In this document: piece by piece, positions 25,184 through 34,180 of the stretch
Layout of the letters: each line of letters starts with the position of its first letter
How positions within the stretch are numbered: position 1 is the first letter of the stretch
NCBI GenBank assembly: GCA_913777615.1
Contig: CAJYTK010000006.1
Span: 124,001 to 188,000 of the forward strand
Reading direction: 5' to 3'
Source: an uncultured Agrobacterium sp.
Lineage (GTDB): Bacteria > Pseudomonadota > Alphaproteobacteria > Rhizobiales > Rhizobiaceae
DNA: 64,000 bases
Program-made: the position numbers and the translations under genes
The notes under the pieces: model-generated
Told to the model about the DNA's origin: nothing
Database searches by the model: none
What the model saw: the letters and a program-made list of their open reading frames with translations, nothing else

Positions 25184-25452
25184 AACTGATTATTTCTCCA
25201 CGCGCCGCCAGAGGGTTGCGCGAAATTCAGGCCCATATAGCTCTTGATGCCGACCTGAATACAGCCTTGCGGGTGATTATCCGTATACGGCAAAGTGCGG
25301 AGACTTTGGTCGACTTTCCTGAGATCGCACCGAAATGGGATGGCGGAACCTCAAGAGCGCTTATTGTTTCCGGTCTGCCTTGGCTCACACCCGAAGCCGT
25401 TGAAATTATTACCATCGCTCACACAAGCAGGAAGCCACTGCGGTTCGCGTGA
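25180..25452 (+). CDS. ParE/RelE-family toxin
   Basis: A 90-residue toxin of the RelE/ParE superfamily: MKLIISPRAARGLREIQAHIALD is the helical hairpin, SAETLVDFPEIAPKWDGGTSRALIVSGLPWL the beta-sheet portion and VEIITIAHTSRKP the final strand. It is translationally coupled with the ParD-like antitoxin. ParE proteins inhibit gyrase and RelE proteins cleave mRNA; I cannot decide between them, though the sequence looks ParE-like. Confidence 0.85.
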   Translation: MKLIISPRAARGLREIQAHIALDADLNTALRVIIRIRQSAETLVDFPEIAPKWDGGTSRALIVSGLPWLTPEAVEIITIAHTSRKPLRFA

Positions 25453-26119
25453 TTGAAGTTTGAAGAGCGGAAGCTTCGGGGCGAGGGGAACCCCCTTCGG
25501 CCCTTCCCCTCGCACTCCCCTGCCCGCCCATTATCTGGGATCTGTTGACGGCAGAGAATGCCACTAACTTCTGAGTGGCAGAGCGTGCCTGGTCGCCTCC
25601 GCGACAGAGCAGCCACATCTCTCTCACCGTACTGCAAGCTGAGAGCAAAGACAGTGACGTGAGCGCGATGTCGTAACAGGTCGCGTAATGGATTTGTCAG
25701 GCCTTCACTCCGCAAAAGCCGCCGGTTCAACGAGCACGCAGTTAGCGTGGGCGAGACGGCTTGAGGACATTTGAGCTCGTGGCCTCGATGCCAACCTCTC
25801 CTGTCCACCGCCCAACACCTCATAGGCGACCGAGGCGATATTGCCGGAGCGTGTCGTCACGACATCAGATGAGATGTGATCGAGGGCTATTGCGTATCTC
25901 CCTGGTATGTGTTGCCTCAGTGCTGGGTCACTGCGGCCGGCCAGCCTGACAGCAACCACAGCCGTGAACGAATTTCCTCTGACGACCGCCATTCCTCGCG
26001 AAACAAATTCCTTGCTACCTGCGGCGCTCCGCTTTCGCTACGCCCCTGCGGGTGCAATCAGCCTGTCTTCCGTCCGCCTTGTCGTGACCATCGGCAACGC
26101 AAACCAAGCAGACACTGCC
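25453..26119. other. Non-coding stretch with a DUF736-like sequence relic
   Basis: About 670 bp without a supported gene. On the minus strand 25821-25845 reads GGCAATATCGCCTCGGTCGC and a few more bases, and matches 26171-26195 inside the DUF736 gene at 23 of 25 positions, both differences being silent third positions. The minus-strand frame reads GNIASVAYEVLGG, echoing GNIASVAYDLDIF of the DUF736 protein. It looks like the trace of a second, inverted DUF736-type gene. The rest presumably holds the promoter of the DUF736 gene. Confidence 0.45.
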
Positions 26120-26440
26120 ATGACCGATCTCGTCAACTTCATCCGCTTCAATGACAACAACACGCTTATCGGCAATATCGCCTCTGTCGCCTACGACCTC
26201 GACATCTTCGGAGAGGAGTTCGACAGCACCAACGCCAAGGCCCCGGTCTACCGCCTCTTCGCCAAGACCCCGCGCGGCCGCCGCGTCGAGATCGGCGGCA
26301 TCTGGAAGAAGCAGAACCAGAACGGCGGCGACTACTTCACACTCTCCGTCAACACCGGCTACGGCAAGCTCAATGCCAATCTCGGCCGCTACCCCGGACA
26401 GGACGACGAGGATCTGATGGCAGTCATTCCTTGGGACTGA
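26120..26440 (+). CDS. DUF736 family protein
   Basis: A 106-residue protein of the DUF736 type, common on rhizobial plasmids near replication and transfer genes. LIGNIASVAYDLDIFGEEFDS, APVYRLFAKTPRGRRVEIGGIWKKQNQNGGDYFTLSVNTGYGKLNANLGR are the conserved parts. I chose the ATG at 26120, where the domain starts, over a longer frame opening at 25907. Function is unknown. A 7-bp GC stem at 26450-26473 follows and may terminate transcription. Confidence 0.85.
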   Translation: MTDLVNFIRFNDNNTLIGNIASVAYDLDIFGEEFDSTNAKAPVYRLFAKTPRGRRVEIGGIWKKQNQNGGDYFTLSVNTGYGKLNANLGRYPGQDDEDLMAVIPWD

Positions 26441-26521
26441 CATCAAAGCGCCCCCGCCAAAAAAGCCGGGGGCATCTCCTGCCGTCCAGGGTTGGAAAAC
26501 GGTCCGCCATGCTGGCAGGCA

Positions 26522-26779
26522 TTACTTTGGCTGGTAGCCCCGCCGCGTCTTCTGACGCGCAATGGCCTCGATGCGCTTCGATGAATCACCGCCGTCATCG
26601 ACAAGCTCGACCTTGATCTGGCCGCGGCTCCCGATCCGGCCCCATCGACGCTCGAGCCACATCGCGCCGAACAGATCCGCCGATACCTTAAGTGCGTAGA
26701 ACCGCGCCATGTTGCGTGCTGGGTCGACACGTTCGGCGTAGAATTGGCGGGGCATCGGCGTCATGCTAGCGATTGTCAT
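26522..26779 (-). CDS. WGR domain protein
   Basis: An 85-residue protein that is essentially one WGR domain: ERVDPARNMARFYALKVSADLFGAMWLERRWGRIGSRGQIKVELVDD, with the name-giving WGR tripeptide. Stand-alone WGR proteins are frequent on rhizobial plasmids; in PARP enzymes the domain binds nucleic acid ends, so nucleic acid binding is likely. It is convergent with the DUF736 gene. Confidence 0.88.
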   Translation of the reverse strand: MTIASMTPMPRQFYAERVDPARNMARFYALKVSADLFGAMWLERRWGRIGSRGQIKVELVDDGGDSSKRIEAIARQKTRRGYQPK

Positions 26780-26942
26780 CGCATTGTAGACGTATGTCCA
26801 ATGAGAGTTTTGAATCGGACGGCTCGCGACGATTCATGAAGGTGATGGAAATGCTGCTAGTTGGGCAGCCTTTGGCCCGAAGCGGACAAGCCGAAGCAGG
26901 TCACGCGTCCACCTTCCGGTGTTGGCGCACCGTTCAAAAAGC

Positions 26943-27365
26943 TCAGTCTGCTGGGGGGAGCAGATGAGGATTCCAAACCACATCCCACAAATGTCCGTCG
27001 GGATCACGGAAGTAGCCAGCGTAGCCGCCGTAGAAAGTGGGCACGGGGCGCTTCACGATCTCGGCTCCGGCCCGCTCAGCGGCAGCCATCACCTCCTCGA
27101 CCTCCTCCATCGTTGACACATTGTGGCCAATGGTGAAGGACGTGGAGCTAGGCGGCTGTAAGAGCAACCCAGTGTCGTGAGCAACGTCGCTCAGCGCCAG
27201 CTTTAGACCTCCACCCAGATCAAAGAACGCAACCGTGCCATGTTTGAACTCTTGTCCAATGATCCCTTCAGTCGGCAGCCCGAGACCATCGCGGTAGAAT
27301 GAAATTGATTTTTCCAGGTTGGACACGCCCAGCGTCAGCACTGATATTCTAGCTTTGATACCCAT
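26943..27365 (-). CDS. VOC/glyoxalase-family protein
   Basis: A 140-residue vicinal oxygen chelate protein with two beta-alpha-beta-beta-beta modules: SVLTLGVSNLEKSISFYRDGLGLPTEG and AGAEIVKRPVPTFYGGYAGYFRDPDGHLWDVVWNP. Relatives include glyoxalases and antibiotic-binding proteins, and this subtype is usually annotated only as VOC family. The gene is alone between the WGR gene and a gene-free stretch. Confidence 0.88.
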   Translation of the reverse strand: MGIKARISVLTLGVSNLEKSISFYRDGLGLPTEGIIGQEFKHGTVAFFDLGGGLKLALSDVAHDTGLLLQPPSSTSFTIGHNVSTMEEVEEVMAAAERAGAEIVKRPVPTFYGGYAGYFRDPDGHLWDVVWNPHLLPPAD

Positions 27366-28276
27366 ACTCCTACTATCGGCACGAACACCATGCTCATGCT
27401 GTCGTAGTCTTGGGCCGCTAGATCAGCGCGGAAGGACCCACGCCGTGGGGGTCGGGCCAACCTTCCCGAGCGTAACCTGTTTTAGATAGAACAAAGCTAG
27501 CTTCCTGTGGCTCCATCGTCAAGCACGACCGCTTGTGGCGCAAAGCAGCCGCGTGATTTGGCGACCTGGCGCCACATTAGCGCAAGGGCTCAATTCCCAT
27601 TAGATGCGGTTCTCAAATCCAAGTGGCGGTGGAGGGCTGGGGAGGGGAGTGTCTCGCCGGTTTTGGCCCGATTGCCAAGAAATTCTAAAATCGAAGATGC
27701 AGTGGAAAGCTAGAATGCAAAATATCTTGAGTGGAGGGGTCGTCTTGTAAGGTCGCGCAATGAGGTGGCGAAGGGTCACTCGCAAAACGACGGATGCAGG
27801 GGTTATGGAAGAAATGCGAATCGGTTTTCGAATTTTACAAAATGTTTCAAACGCTCGCGTCCTTGCGGGTTGGAATGCGATGGTTGATTGAAGGAAGGGC
27901 TCTGCGACGTTCGCCAAAGGGTCGCCAACTGTGCTCGTCGCATTAACCAGTGCTCTAGGTTTTGCGAATATCGATTTCAATTTGGACCGATTAATTCGCT
28001 TGGTAGTCAGGTTGAGCGATCTAGGTTTGCCTACATCGGTCAAATTGGATCTGCGTGGTGCGCTTTTGTGCGCTTCGTGTTCCGTGGTGTCAAAATCTGA
28101 AGTCGGCCTCCAGGTAGGTTGGTTGTCACAGGAGCCAGTCCCGGCGTGATCTACTGTCTGGATAGTCGTTGCGGGCAATTTCGCGATTGATTGAGCACGG
28201 ATGGTTTCAATAGAAGCGGGGGAGCTGCTTGCATAATTCGCTGTGCAGGGTAGGCGGGTTCGCAGCATCTGAGGGT

Positions 28277-28300
28277 AAACCTTGTCAGGTGACAAGGTTT
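28277..28300. repeat. Near-perfect 24-bp palindrome (copy 1)
   Basis: AAACCTTGTCA-GG-TGACAAGGTTT: 11-bp arms pair exactly; only the central GG breaks symmetry. Copy 2 lies 55 bp further on, centre to centre. The shared heart is ACCTTGTCA-N2-TGACAAGGT. Confidence 0.8.
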
Positions 28301-28333
28301 AGGGGACCCGAGGTGATATCCCGACAGCTCGCT

Positions 28334-28353
28334 ACCTTGTCAGCTGACAAGGT
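28334..28353. repeat. Perfect 20-bp palindrome (copy 2)
   Basis: ACCTTGTCAGCTGACAAGGT is a perfect palindrome and shares 19 of 20 positions with copy 1 at 28277-28300. TTGTCA-N2-TGACAA is a reasonable binding site for a dimeric repressor. No regulator gene is adjacent. Confidence 0.8.
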
Positions 28354-29021
28354 TTGCAAGAAAGTCTCCTGCTTGCACGGCTTGAGGTTCATACTGACCG
28401 ACCCAATGACGGGTGCGCGCTGCAGTAAAACCATCCCGATGAGAGGCAGCTATTATGAGCGGTTTTATTGGAGCGAGGTAGAAGGCTCCCTCCCAGTGGC
28501 GAATATTACCTTAGAACTATCGCGACTACTCCTTAATGCCAGGCGACGTTAAATGCGAGCGGGATGTAAGAAGCCCCGTATGTGGTTGCAGCGGCATGCG
28601 TTCAATCTGACCCTTGGCTCGATTGTATTTCTAGAGTTGAGCCTGAGCGGCAAGCAGCGAACGAAAGGGGTCTATCTTTGGTGCAAATGGATAATGGACC
28701 AACTACCACACCCGCAGAGATCATTGTATCGCATCGCTCGACGGGTTTGAGGCAGGGATCTGCGCAGGCTTCGTCGTTCTCTTCTGTGAGATTCTGGTGA
28801 TGATAAAGGGCCTGGGCTTTGGAGATAATTGGGAAGCTCTTAGGAACATCGATAAAATGAAAACCTAATCCGGCGGCATCCCGTCGTTGGCCGCTCGACG
28901 CCGCAGGACCACTCCCCCGTAGAAAATGTGCAGGCGCAGGTAGTGAAGACCAATCCTGGCCGTGCCGCACACTGCAGATCCATCCCTGTCCAAGACTAGA
29001 TTGTGGATGGGTCGGCTGACC

Positions 29022-29648
29022 TCAGTTCAGCAAGCTATGAGATTTTTTGAGGGCCTCAGACCAAACCGCGTACCCTGCCGTATTCAGATGAACCAGATCC
29101 GGCAAGTAATAGCGGAACATTGGCAACCCATTTTCTCCGAGGAGACCGGCGTTCGGGTCTAGCCAGGTTGTTTGCTCGCAATTATGACACCAGTCTTGAG
29201 CCTGCTCGTTAAAGAGGCCGAACTCATGGCGATAGATCCAGCGCGCTGGACTTGGCTTGATCGCCAGCACGGTTACCTCGGCAAGTGGCAACGCTTGGGA
29301 TATACGGTAACGCAAATCCTGTAGGTGCTGAAGCGTTGTTTCAGCCTTAAGGCCGTCGCTGGCTATATCGTTCTCTCCGAAATACAGTAGCACCTGGGTT
29401 GGATTCAGTGGGACAAGAAGCTTGTCCAAGTAGTGGCTGGCAGAAAGGTATGTCCCGCCGCCAAACCCGAGATTGACGATATCCAGGGAGCCAAGGTCCT
29501 CTGTGACAGAGCTCCATATCCGGAACGACGAGGAGCCATACAAGGCTATCGGGTTGGCTGGAAGACCTATACGTTGCAGGCGGGCGAGAATAGCCACAAT
29601 ATCGTTTTCGTGGCGACTGGTGCCTATACTAGCTGGGAAGTCGTACAT
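29022..29648 (-). CDS. SGNH/GDSL-family hydrolase
   Basis: A 208-residue cytosolic esterase-fold protein. The four blocks are visible: LYGSSSFRIW (nucleophile Ser, with GSSS in place of GDS), LGFGGGTYLS (Gly), YFGENDIAS (Asn) and PDLVHLNTAGY (catalytic Asp-x-x-His). Such enzymes hydrolyse esters or acetyl groups on carbohydrates, which would suit the neighbouring sugar-acid block, but it is transcribed separately. No signal peptide is seen. Confidence 0.82.
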   Translation of the reverse strand: MYDFPASIGTSRHENDIVAILARLQRIGLPANPIALYGSSSFRIWSSVTEDLGSLDIVNLGFGGGTYLSASHYLDKLLVPLNPTQVLLYFGENDIASDGLKAETTLQHLQDLRYRISQALPLAEVTVLAIKPSPARWIYRHEFGLFNEQAQDWCHNCEQTTWLDPNAGLLGENGLPMFRYYLPDLVHLNTAGYAVWSEALKKSHSLLN

Positions 29649-29714
29649 CGTAGCCTCGGAACCTCTGGTTTGGGAGAATGACGGCGAGAGCTGCCAACCA
29701 GCAAATTATCGAGG

Positions 29715-30629
29715 TCACGATGGCGTTTGCGCAAGGATAGCCAGCGCTCCTTTCGCCAGAGTGTCATCTGCGGCGACCGAAGTTTTGAGCCCGAAAACCT
29801 CTGCGGCAATAAGATAAAGATCGTTTAGCCCGTCATTTCCGACGATTCTTCCATCATCTCCCTCCGTGAACCATCCTGCCTCGCGGGCTTGCCGAAATTC
29901 CTGCCCTATGACCAGCCCATGCACATAAGAGCGCAGCTGCTCCGGCGAAAGCCGGCCAGCAAGCCCACCAGTTCTCGCCGAAAACATCAGCGACAGCATG
30001 GCCCCGGATTGCTTGGCCTCTGTCAGGCCCCAGCGAAAGGCATCCGGATCGTCGACTGGCGGCTGCGTAGATCCTCGGGCGATGAAGGAATGATTGATGA
30101 GCAAGTTGAAGATCTCACCTGTCACGAATGTCTGGAAGCCATCGATCCGTTGCTCCTTCACGCGCGCCCATTTGCTGTGGGTGCCGGGTATGATGAGCGT
30201 TGAGTCCTCTTCTAGACCATAGCCCACGATCAGGGTTTCTTCACCTCGCATCACATCGGGAAAGGGCATTCGGGCTGGGTCATTGAGACCGGGTAAGAAG
30301 AAGAGATCGGAGCCGTTTGGTAGCGATCTTCGAATGGCGCCGGCAGCAAGTTCACTGGGACCCGCGGGGCACGGTACATAGGCAACCTCGACCCAACCGT
30401 TTCGGCTCGTAATCATCCCCAATGCGGCGACCGGCAAGGCCCCATGGCTTGAGAACCAGGGCGTAAGTGCGTCCATGAGCGCGGCCTCGTGTTGGCCTTC
30501 AACGAGACTCGATATGCCGCTGCCGGTCTCAAGATTATCAAGTTCTTGGCCGCCTTCTCCGACGAGGGCTGCCCTCAAAGAGGTCGTTCCCCAATCCACG
30601 ATAATTGATGTCGCTGTTTCCGCCGCCAT
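29715..30629 (-). CDS. dgoK: 2-dehydro-3-deoxygalactonokinase
   Basis: DgoK-family kinase (about 304 aa), phosphorylating 2-keto-3-deoxy-galactonate with ATP. The N-terminal phosphate loop is IIVDWGTTSLRAALV; further family segments are LGMITSRNGWVEVAYVPCPAGP, LIIPGTHSKWARV and TFVTGEIFNLL. The ATG at 30629 has GAGGG upstream; a longer start at 30668 is possible. It is divergent from the aldolase-dehydratase-ABC operon and shares its promoter gap, so both sides are probably controlled together through the dyad at 30706-30726. Confidence 0.9.
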   Translation of the reverse strand: MAAETATSIIVDWGTTSLRAALVGEGGQELDNLETGSGISSLVEGQHEAALMDALTPWFSSHGALPVAALGMITSRNGWVEVAYVPCPAGPSELAAGAIRRSLPNGSDLFFLPGLNDPARMPFPDVMRGEETLIVGYGLEEDSTLIIPGTHSKWARVKEQRIDGFQTFVTGEIFNLLINHSFIARGSTQPPVDDPDAFRWGLTEAKQSGAMLSLMFSARTGGLAGRLSPEQLRSYVHGLVIGQEFRQAREAGWFTEGDDGRIVGNDGLNDLYLIAAEVFGLKTSVAADDTLAKGALAILAQTPS

Positions 30630-30705
30630 GTCGCGCCCTCTTCTTTCGTTCATCTTGGGGCTTGTCATAAAGCGCGAGGATATGTAGTGTCAATTAGTGA
30701 AATCA

Positions 30706-30726
30706 AGGTATCAATATATGATACCT
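30706..30726. promoter_or_regulatory. Operator-like dyad between dgoK and the sugar-acid operon
   Basis: AGGTATCA and TGATACCT, perfect 8-bp arms with the spacer ATATA, in the 113-bp divergent promoter region and 17 bp upstream of the aldolase-family start. It is the only strong dyad there. The IclR-type regulator encoded in the operon (38010-39692) is the obvious candidate to bind; a GntR protein could also use this type of site. Confidence 0.65.
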
Positions 30727-30742
30727 AATATGGAGGTAGATC

Positions 30743-31651
30743 ATGGTTGCTGGCCTAAGAGGGATATTGCCCGTTTTGCCGACTCCATTTTTGGACGATG
30801 GCAATGTTGACGAGGTGGGTATGAAGCGCCTCGTGGCCTTCGCGCTGGATAAAGGCGTGGACGGTGTCGTGTTCCCTGGTTTTGCAAGTGAAGTGGAGAC
30901 CCTCAATGCGGTGGAGCGCGCCACGTTGCTGAAAATCGTCGTCGATGCGGTGGCCGAAAGGGTTCCGGTGGTGGCAGGCGCGAGTGCGGCCGACTGGCGC
31001 GAGGTCGTTGAGCATGGAAGTGCTGCATCGTCGCTTGGCATCCGGTACCTCATGGTCCAACCCCCTAAATCGGTCGGCACGGATGCATCGGCATTGATAG
31101 ACTTCCTCGGCAAAGTCATTGAGGCACTCCCTGACGTACAAATCATCTTGCAAAACGCACCTGCACCTCGCGGCTCAGACCTCTCGCCTGAGGCGATCGT
31201 GGAGATTGTAAATGCCTTGCCGCAGGTCACGTACGTTAAGGAAGAAACCCTTCCCGCCGGTCCAGCTATCAGCCACATCATCGCAAATGCCCCGTCGACG
31301 CTTCAGGGTGTTATCGGTGGCGGTGGCGCTCGCTACATTCTCGACGAATATGCCCGAGGTGCTACGGCCGCGATGCCTGCGCTTGAGATCGCCGAGGAAC
31401 ATGTGGCCATCGACCGGGCGCTTGTTGCCGGGCGGCAGGAAGAGGCTCGCAGGATTTATGTCCGCACTTTGCCGCTTCTGGTGTTGCAGGCGGTCTACCG
31501 TATGCGACTGACAAAATACGTGCTGGCCCGTCGCGGCGTGATCGATAGCCTCAGCGTGCGCGCTCCAACACCCGAACTTGATGCGGCAGCCATTACCGAT
31601 ATTGACGCTAATCTGGTCGAACTCGGTCTTGTTACACCGGAGGCCGCATGA
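30743..31651 (+). CDS. DHDPS/KDG-aldolase family protein
   Basis: A 302-residue member of the dihydrodipicolinate synthase/N-acetylneuraminate lyase superfamily; here probably an aldolase or dehydratase for a 2-keto-3-deoxy sugar acid. The Schiff-base lysine is K166 in QVTYVKEETLP. The catalytic Tyr of the YN-P motif is not present (IILQNAPAP), which is unusual for a classical DapA or KDG aldolase. It opens the operon and overlaps the enolase-family gene by 4 bp. Confidence 0.83.
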   Translation: MVAGLRGILPVLPTPFLDDGNVDEVGMKRLVAFALDKGVDGVVFPGFASEVETLNAVERATLLKIVVDAVAERVPVVAGASAADWREVVEHGSAASSLGIRYLMVQPPKSVGTDASALIDFLGKVIEALPDVQIILQNAPAPRGSDLSPEAIVEIVNALPQVTYVKEETLPAGPAISHIIANAPSTLQGVIGGGGARYILDEYARGATAAMPALEIAEEHVAIDRALVAGRQEEARRIYVRTLPLLVLQAVYRMRLTKYVLARRGVIDSLSVRAPTPELDAAAITDIDANLVELGLVTPEAA

Positions 31652-32814
31652 ATAGCCCCGTCGCATCCATCGAAGTTTTCACGCTGACGCAGCCGCGAAA
31701 GGTTCCTTATCTCGGCGCGCTCCGGGAAGGGGAGGTGGTCAATCCCAATGGTTACATCGTTCGCAAGGGTAACCGAACCGTATATCCTACGTTTGACCGG
31801 AGCGTGTTGGTCCGCATGACGACAAAGTCCGGCATTGTAGGTTGGGGAGAGACCTACGGTATCGTAGCGCCCGGCGCGGTGGCCGCTTTGATCAACGATC
31901 TTCTGGCCGGTTTCGTCATTGGGCGCGATGCGTCCGATCCAGCTGCGATCTATGACGACCTATACGATATGATGCGGGCACGCGGTTATACCGGAGGATT
32001 TTACGTCGATGCGCTTGCCGCACTCGACATTGCGCTTTGGGACATCGCCGGGCAGGAAGCTGGGAAATCGGTTCGCGAGCTTCTTGGCGGAGGTGTGGAA
32101 AGCTTCCCTGCCTATGTTTCCGGTTTGCCTGAAAAGACATTGAAGGCGCGGGGCGACCTTGCGAAATACTGGCAGGATCGTGGTTTTGATGCTTTCAAAT
32201 TCGCCACACCGGTGGCTGACGATGGCCCGGCGGCCGAAATCGCCAACCTTCGGCAGGTCCTCGGCCCAAAGGCAAAGATTGCCGCCGACATGCACTGGAA
32301 CCAGACGCCGGAACGAGCGCTGGAGCTCATTGCCGAAATGAAACCTTTCGACCCCTGGTTTGCCGAAGCCCCGGTCTGGACCGAAGACATAGGCGGACTG
32401 GAATTGGTTTCGAAGGGAACAGACGTTCCGATTGCCGTTGGCGAGGAATGGCGCACCCATTGGGACATGCGCGCCCGGGTCGAGCGCTGCCGCATCTCCA
32501 TCGTGCAGCCGGAGATGGGACACAAGGGCATCACCAATTTCGTCCGTATTGGCGCTCTTGCGGCCGAGCATGGCATCGATGTCATCCCACACGCAACCGT
32601 TGGTGCGGGCATCTTCCTCGCCGCCAGCCTGCAGGCGTCGTCAACATTGGCGACCCTGAAGGGTCACGAGTTTCAGCACTCGATATTCGAGCCCAACCGC
32701 CGCCTGCTTGCTGGCGACATGGATTGCCGCGAAGGCAGCTACTACCTGCCTTCCGGACCGGGACTTGGCGTCAAGCCGTCGGAGGCGGCACTCGCACTTA
32801 TTGAACGTATCTGA
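31648..32814 (+). CDS. Mandelate racemase/muconate lactonizing family dehydratase
   Basis: A 388-residue enolase-superfamily protein likely to dehydrate an aldonic or aldaric acid. The conserved active site is K184 in DAFKFATP, metal ligands D214 in AADMHWNQ, E240 in WFAEAPVW and E266/E267 in VGEEWRTHW, and a His (H315) in VIPHATVG. The position in an operon with a KDG-type aldolase, DgoK and a lactonase-like domain fits an oxidative sugar-acid pathway such as galactonate breakdown. The exact substrate cannot be read from sequence. Confidence 0.85.
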   Translation: MNSPVASIEVFTLTQPRKVPYLGALREGEVVNPNGYIVRKGNRTVYPTFDRSVLVRMTTKSGIVGWGETYGIVAPGAVAALINDLLAGFVIGRDASDPAAIYDDLYDMMRARGYTGGFYVDALAALDIALWDIAGQEAGKSVRELLGGGVESFPAYVSGLPEKTLKARGDLAKYWQDRGFDAFKFATPVADDGPAAEIANLRQVLGPKAKIAADMHWNQTPERALELIAEMKPFDPWFAEAPVWTEDIGGLELVSKGTDVPIAVGEEWRTHWDMRARVERCRISIVQPEMGHKGITNFVRIGALAAEHGIDVIPHATVGAGIFLAASLQASSTLATLKGHEFQHSIFEPNRRLLAGDMDCREGSYYLPSGPGLGVKPSEAALALIERI

Positions 32815-32838
32815 ACTGGTTTTCTGGAGGAGGAACCC

Positions 32839-34110
32839 ATGACCAAAGGAATAAAGAAGCTGGCGCTTGGCACAGCGACCGCGATGCTGATGACAATGGG
32901 CGCATTTGCGCCTGCCATGGCTGATACGGTGCTGAAATTCATCTCTTGGCAAACCGACGATGCCGGTACCGGCGAATGGTGGCGTTCCGCCATCGCCGCC
33001 TTCGAGAATCAGCATCCGGGCGTGAAAATCGAGTTCACCAAAACTGAGCGTAGTTCCTACGCAGATACGATGACGACGCTTTTTGCGGCCAATCAGCCAC
33101 CGCAAATCGTGCATCTGGCGTCTTTCGAGTTTCAGATGTTTGCCGATAGCGGGTGGCTCGAGCCTCTCGATCCTTGGCTGAAGAAGGACGGCATCGACAT
33201 GAAGGGTTGGGCCGGACAGCAAAAATGCGAATGGAATGGAGAAACCGTCTGCATCATGACCAACTATTTCGGGTTCGTGATGGCTTACAATAAAAAGATT
33301 CTAGATGAGGCGGGCGTCGCGGTTCCGAAGACCTATGATGAGTTCCTGGCCGCTGCGAAAGCGACAACGAAAGATCTGAACGGCGACGGCATTGTCGATC
33401 AGTTCGGCACTGGCCATGAAACCAAGGGCGGTCCGGGCCAATATCTGACAGAGATGCTGAACTACATCCTCGACGCCGGAGCCTACTGGACGGACAAGGA
33501 TGGCAACATCACCATCGACACGCCACAAATGGTCGAGGGTCTTTCACGCTGGAAAACCGTGATGAAGAGCGGCGTCAGCCCAGTGGATATGAGCGCCAGC
33601 GACGTGCGCAAGCTTTTTGCCGATGGCAAAATGGCGATGCGCCTCGATGGACCGTGGCTCTACGGTACAACCGAAAAGGGTTCGGCCAAGGCTGACATCG
33701 TTTATGTCGCTCCGCCGCTTCACCCGCCGCTCGGCGGTTCATCCAACGTGCTGGCCATGCCGGCTGATATCCCCGACGACCAGAAAGCCCTTGTATGGGA
33801 TTTTATCAAGTTGACGATGTCACCAGAATTCCAGCGCAGCTACGCCACCCTCGGCGGGAATACGCCGCCAAGCCCGACTGCCGACGTCTCGGGTGTGGAG
33901 AAGACCATCCCACATTTTCCTGTGCTGATCGAGACGATGAAGGCCGCATCCGATGCGGGGATCGACCGCATCCCGACTGGACTTGAGCTCTTCTACAATG
34001 AGTTTAGCAAGATGGTGATGGAAGAAAGCCAGAGGATGATCATTCAGGATCTCGATCCGGCAGAAGTGGCCAAAACCATGCAGGCCAAGGCCGAAGCCAT
34101 TAAGGGTTAA
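32839..34110 (+). CDS. Sugar ABC transporter substrate-binding protein
   Basis: A 423-residue family 1 periplasmic binding protein. The signal peptide (KKLALGTATAMLMTMGAFAPAMA) is followed by typical carbohydrate-binding motifs: FISWQTDDAGTGEWWRSAIAAFENQHPGVKIEF, YADTMTTLFAANQPPQIVHL and MRLDGPWLYGTTEKG. It delivers a sugar or sugar acid to the permeases at 34181 and 35118. GGAGGAGG precedes the start. Ligand is inferred only from the operon. Confidence 0.9.
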   Translation: MTKGIKKLALGTATAMLMTMGAFAPAMADTVLKFISWQTDDAGTGEWWRSAIAAFENQHPGVKIEFTKTERSSYADTMTTLFAANQPPQIVHLASFEFQMFADSGWLEPLDPWLKKDGIDMKGWAGQQKCEWNGETVCIMTNYFGFVMAYNKKILDEAGVAVPKTYDEFLAAAKATTKDLNGDGIVDQFGTGHETKGGPGQYLTEMLNYILDAGAYWTDKDGNITIDTPQMVEGLSRWKTVMKSGVSPVDMSASDVRKLFADGKMAMRLDGPWLYGTTEKGSAKADIVYVAPPLHPPLGGSSNVLAMPADIPDDQKALVWDFIKLTMSPEFQRSYATLGGNTPPSPTADVSGVEKTIPHFPVLIETMKAASDAGIDRIPTGLELFYNEFSKMVMEESQRMIIQDLDPAEVAKTMQAKAEAIKG

Positions 34111-34180
34111 TCCCGTCGTTTTGCCATTGCCCATTTGAAGGGCTGTTGGCCACCATTCGCATCCGGCAGGAGGACCATCC

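Larger units (their letters stand above)
27366..29021. other. Gene-free region with paired palindromes
   Basis: About 1650 bp in which I could not support any gene. It is less GC-rich than its neighbours, and the open frames on both strands lack family motifs or good starts. A 231-codon antisense frame at 27600-28295 and frames at 28229-28552 and 28602-28970 look spurious. The notable content is two strong palindromes at 28277-28300 and 28334-28353. The region may be degraded insertion DNA or a regulatory or maintenance locus. Confidence 0.5.

Noticed and set aside
27600-28295. 231-codon open frame on the minus strand in the gene-free region
   Set aside because: Composition (many Ser, Thr, Pro, Arg; no family motif) looks like a chance frame; no ribosome site; no neighbours to form an operon with.
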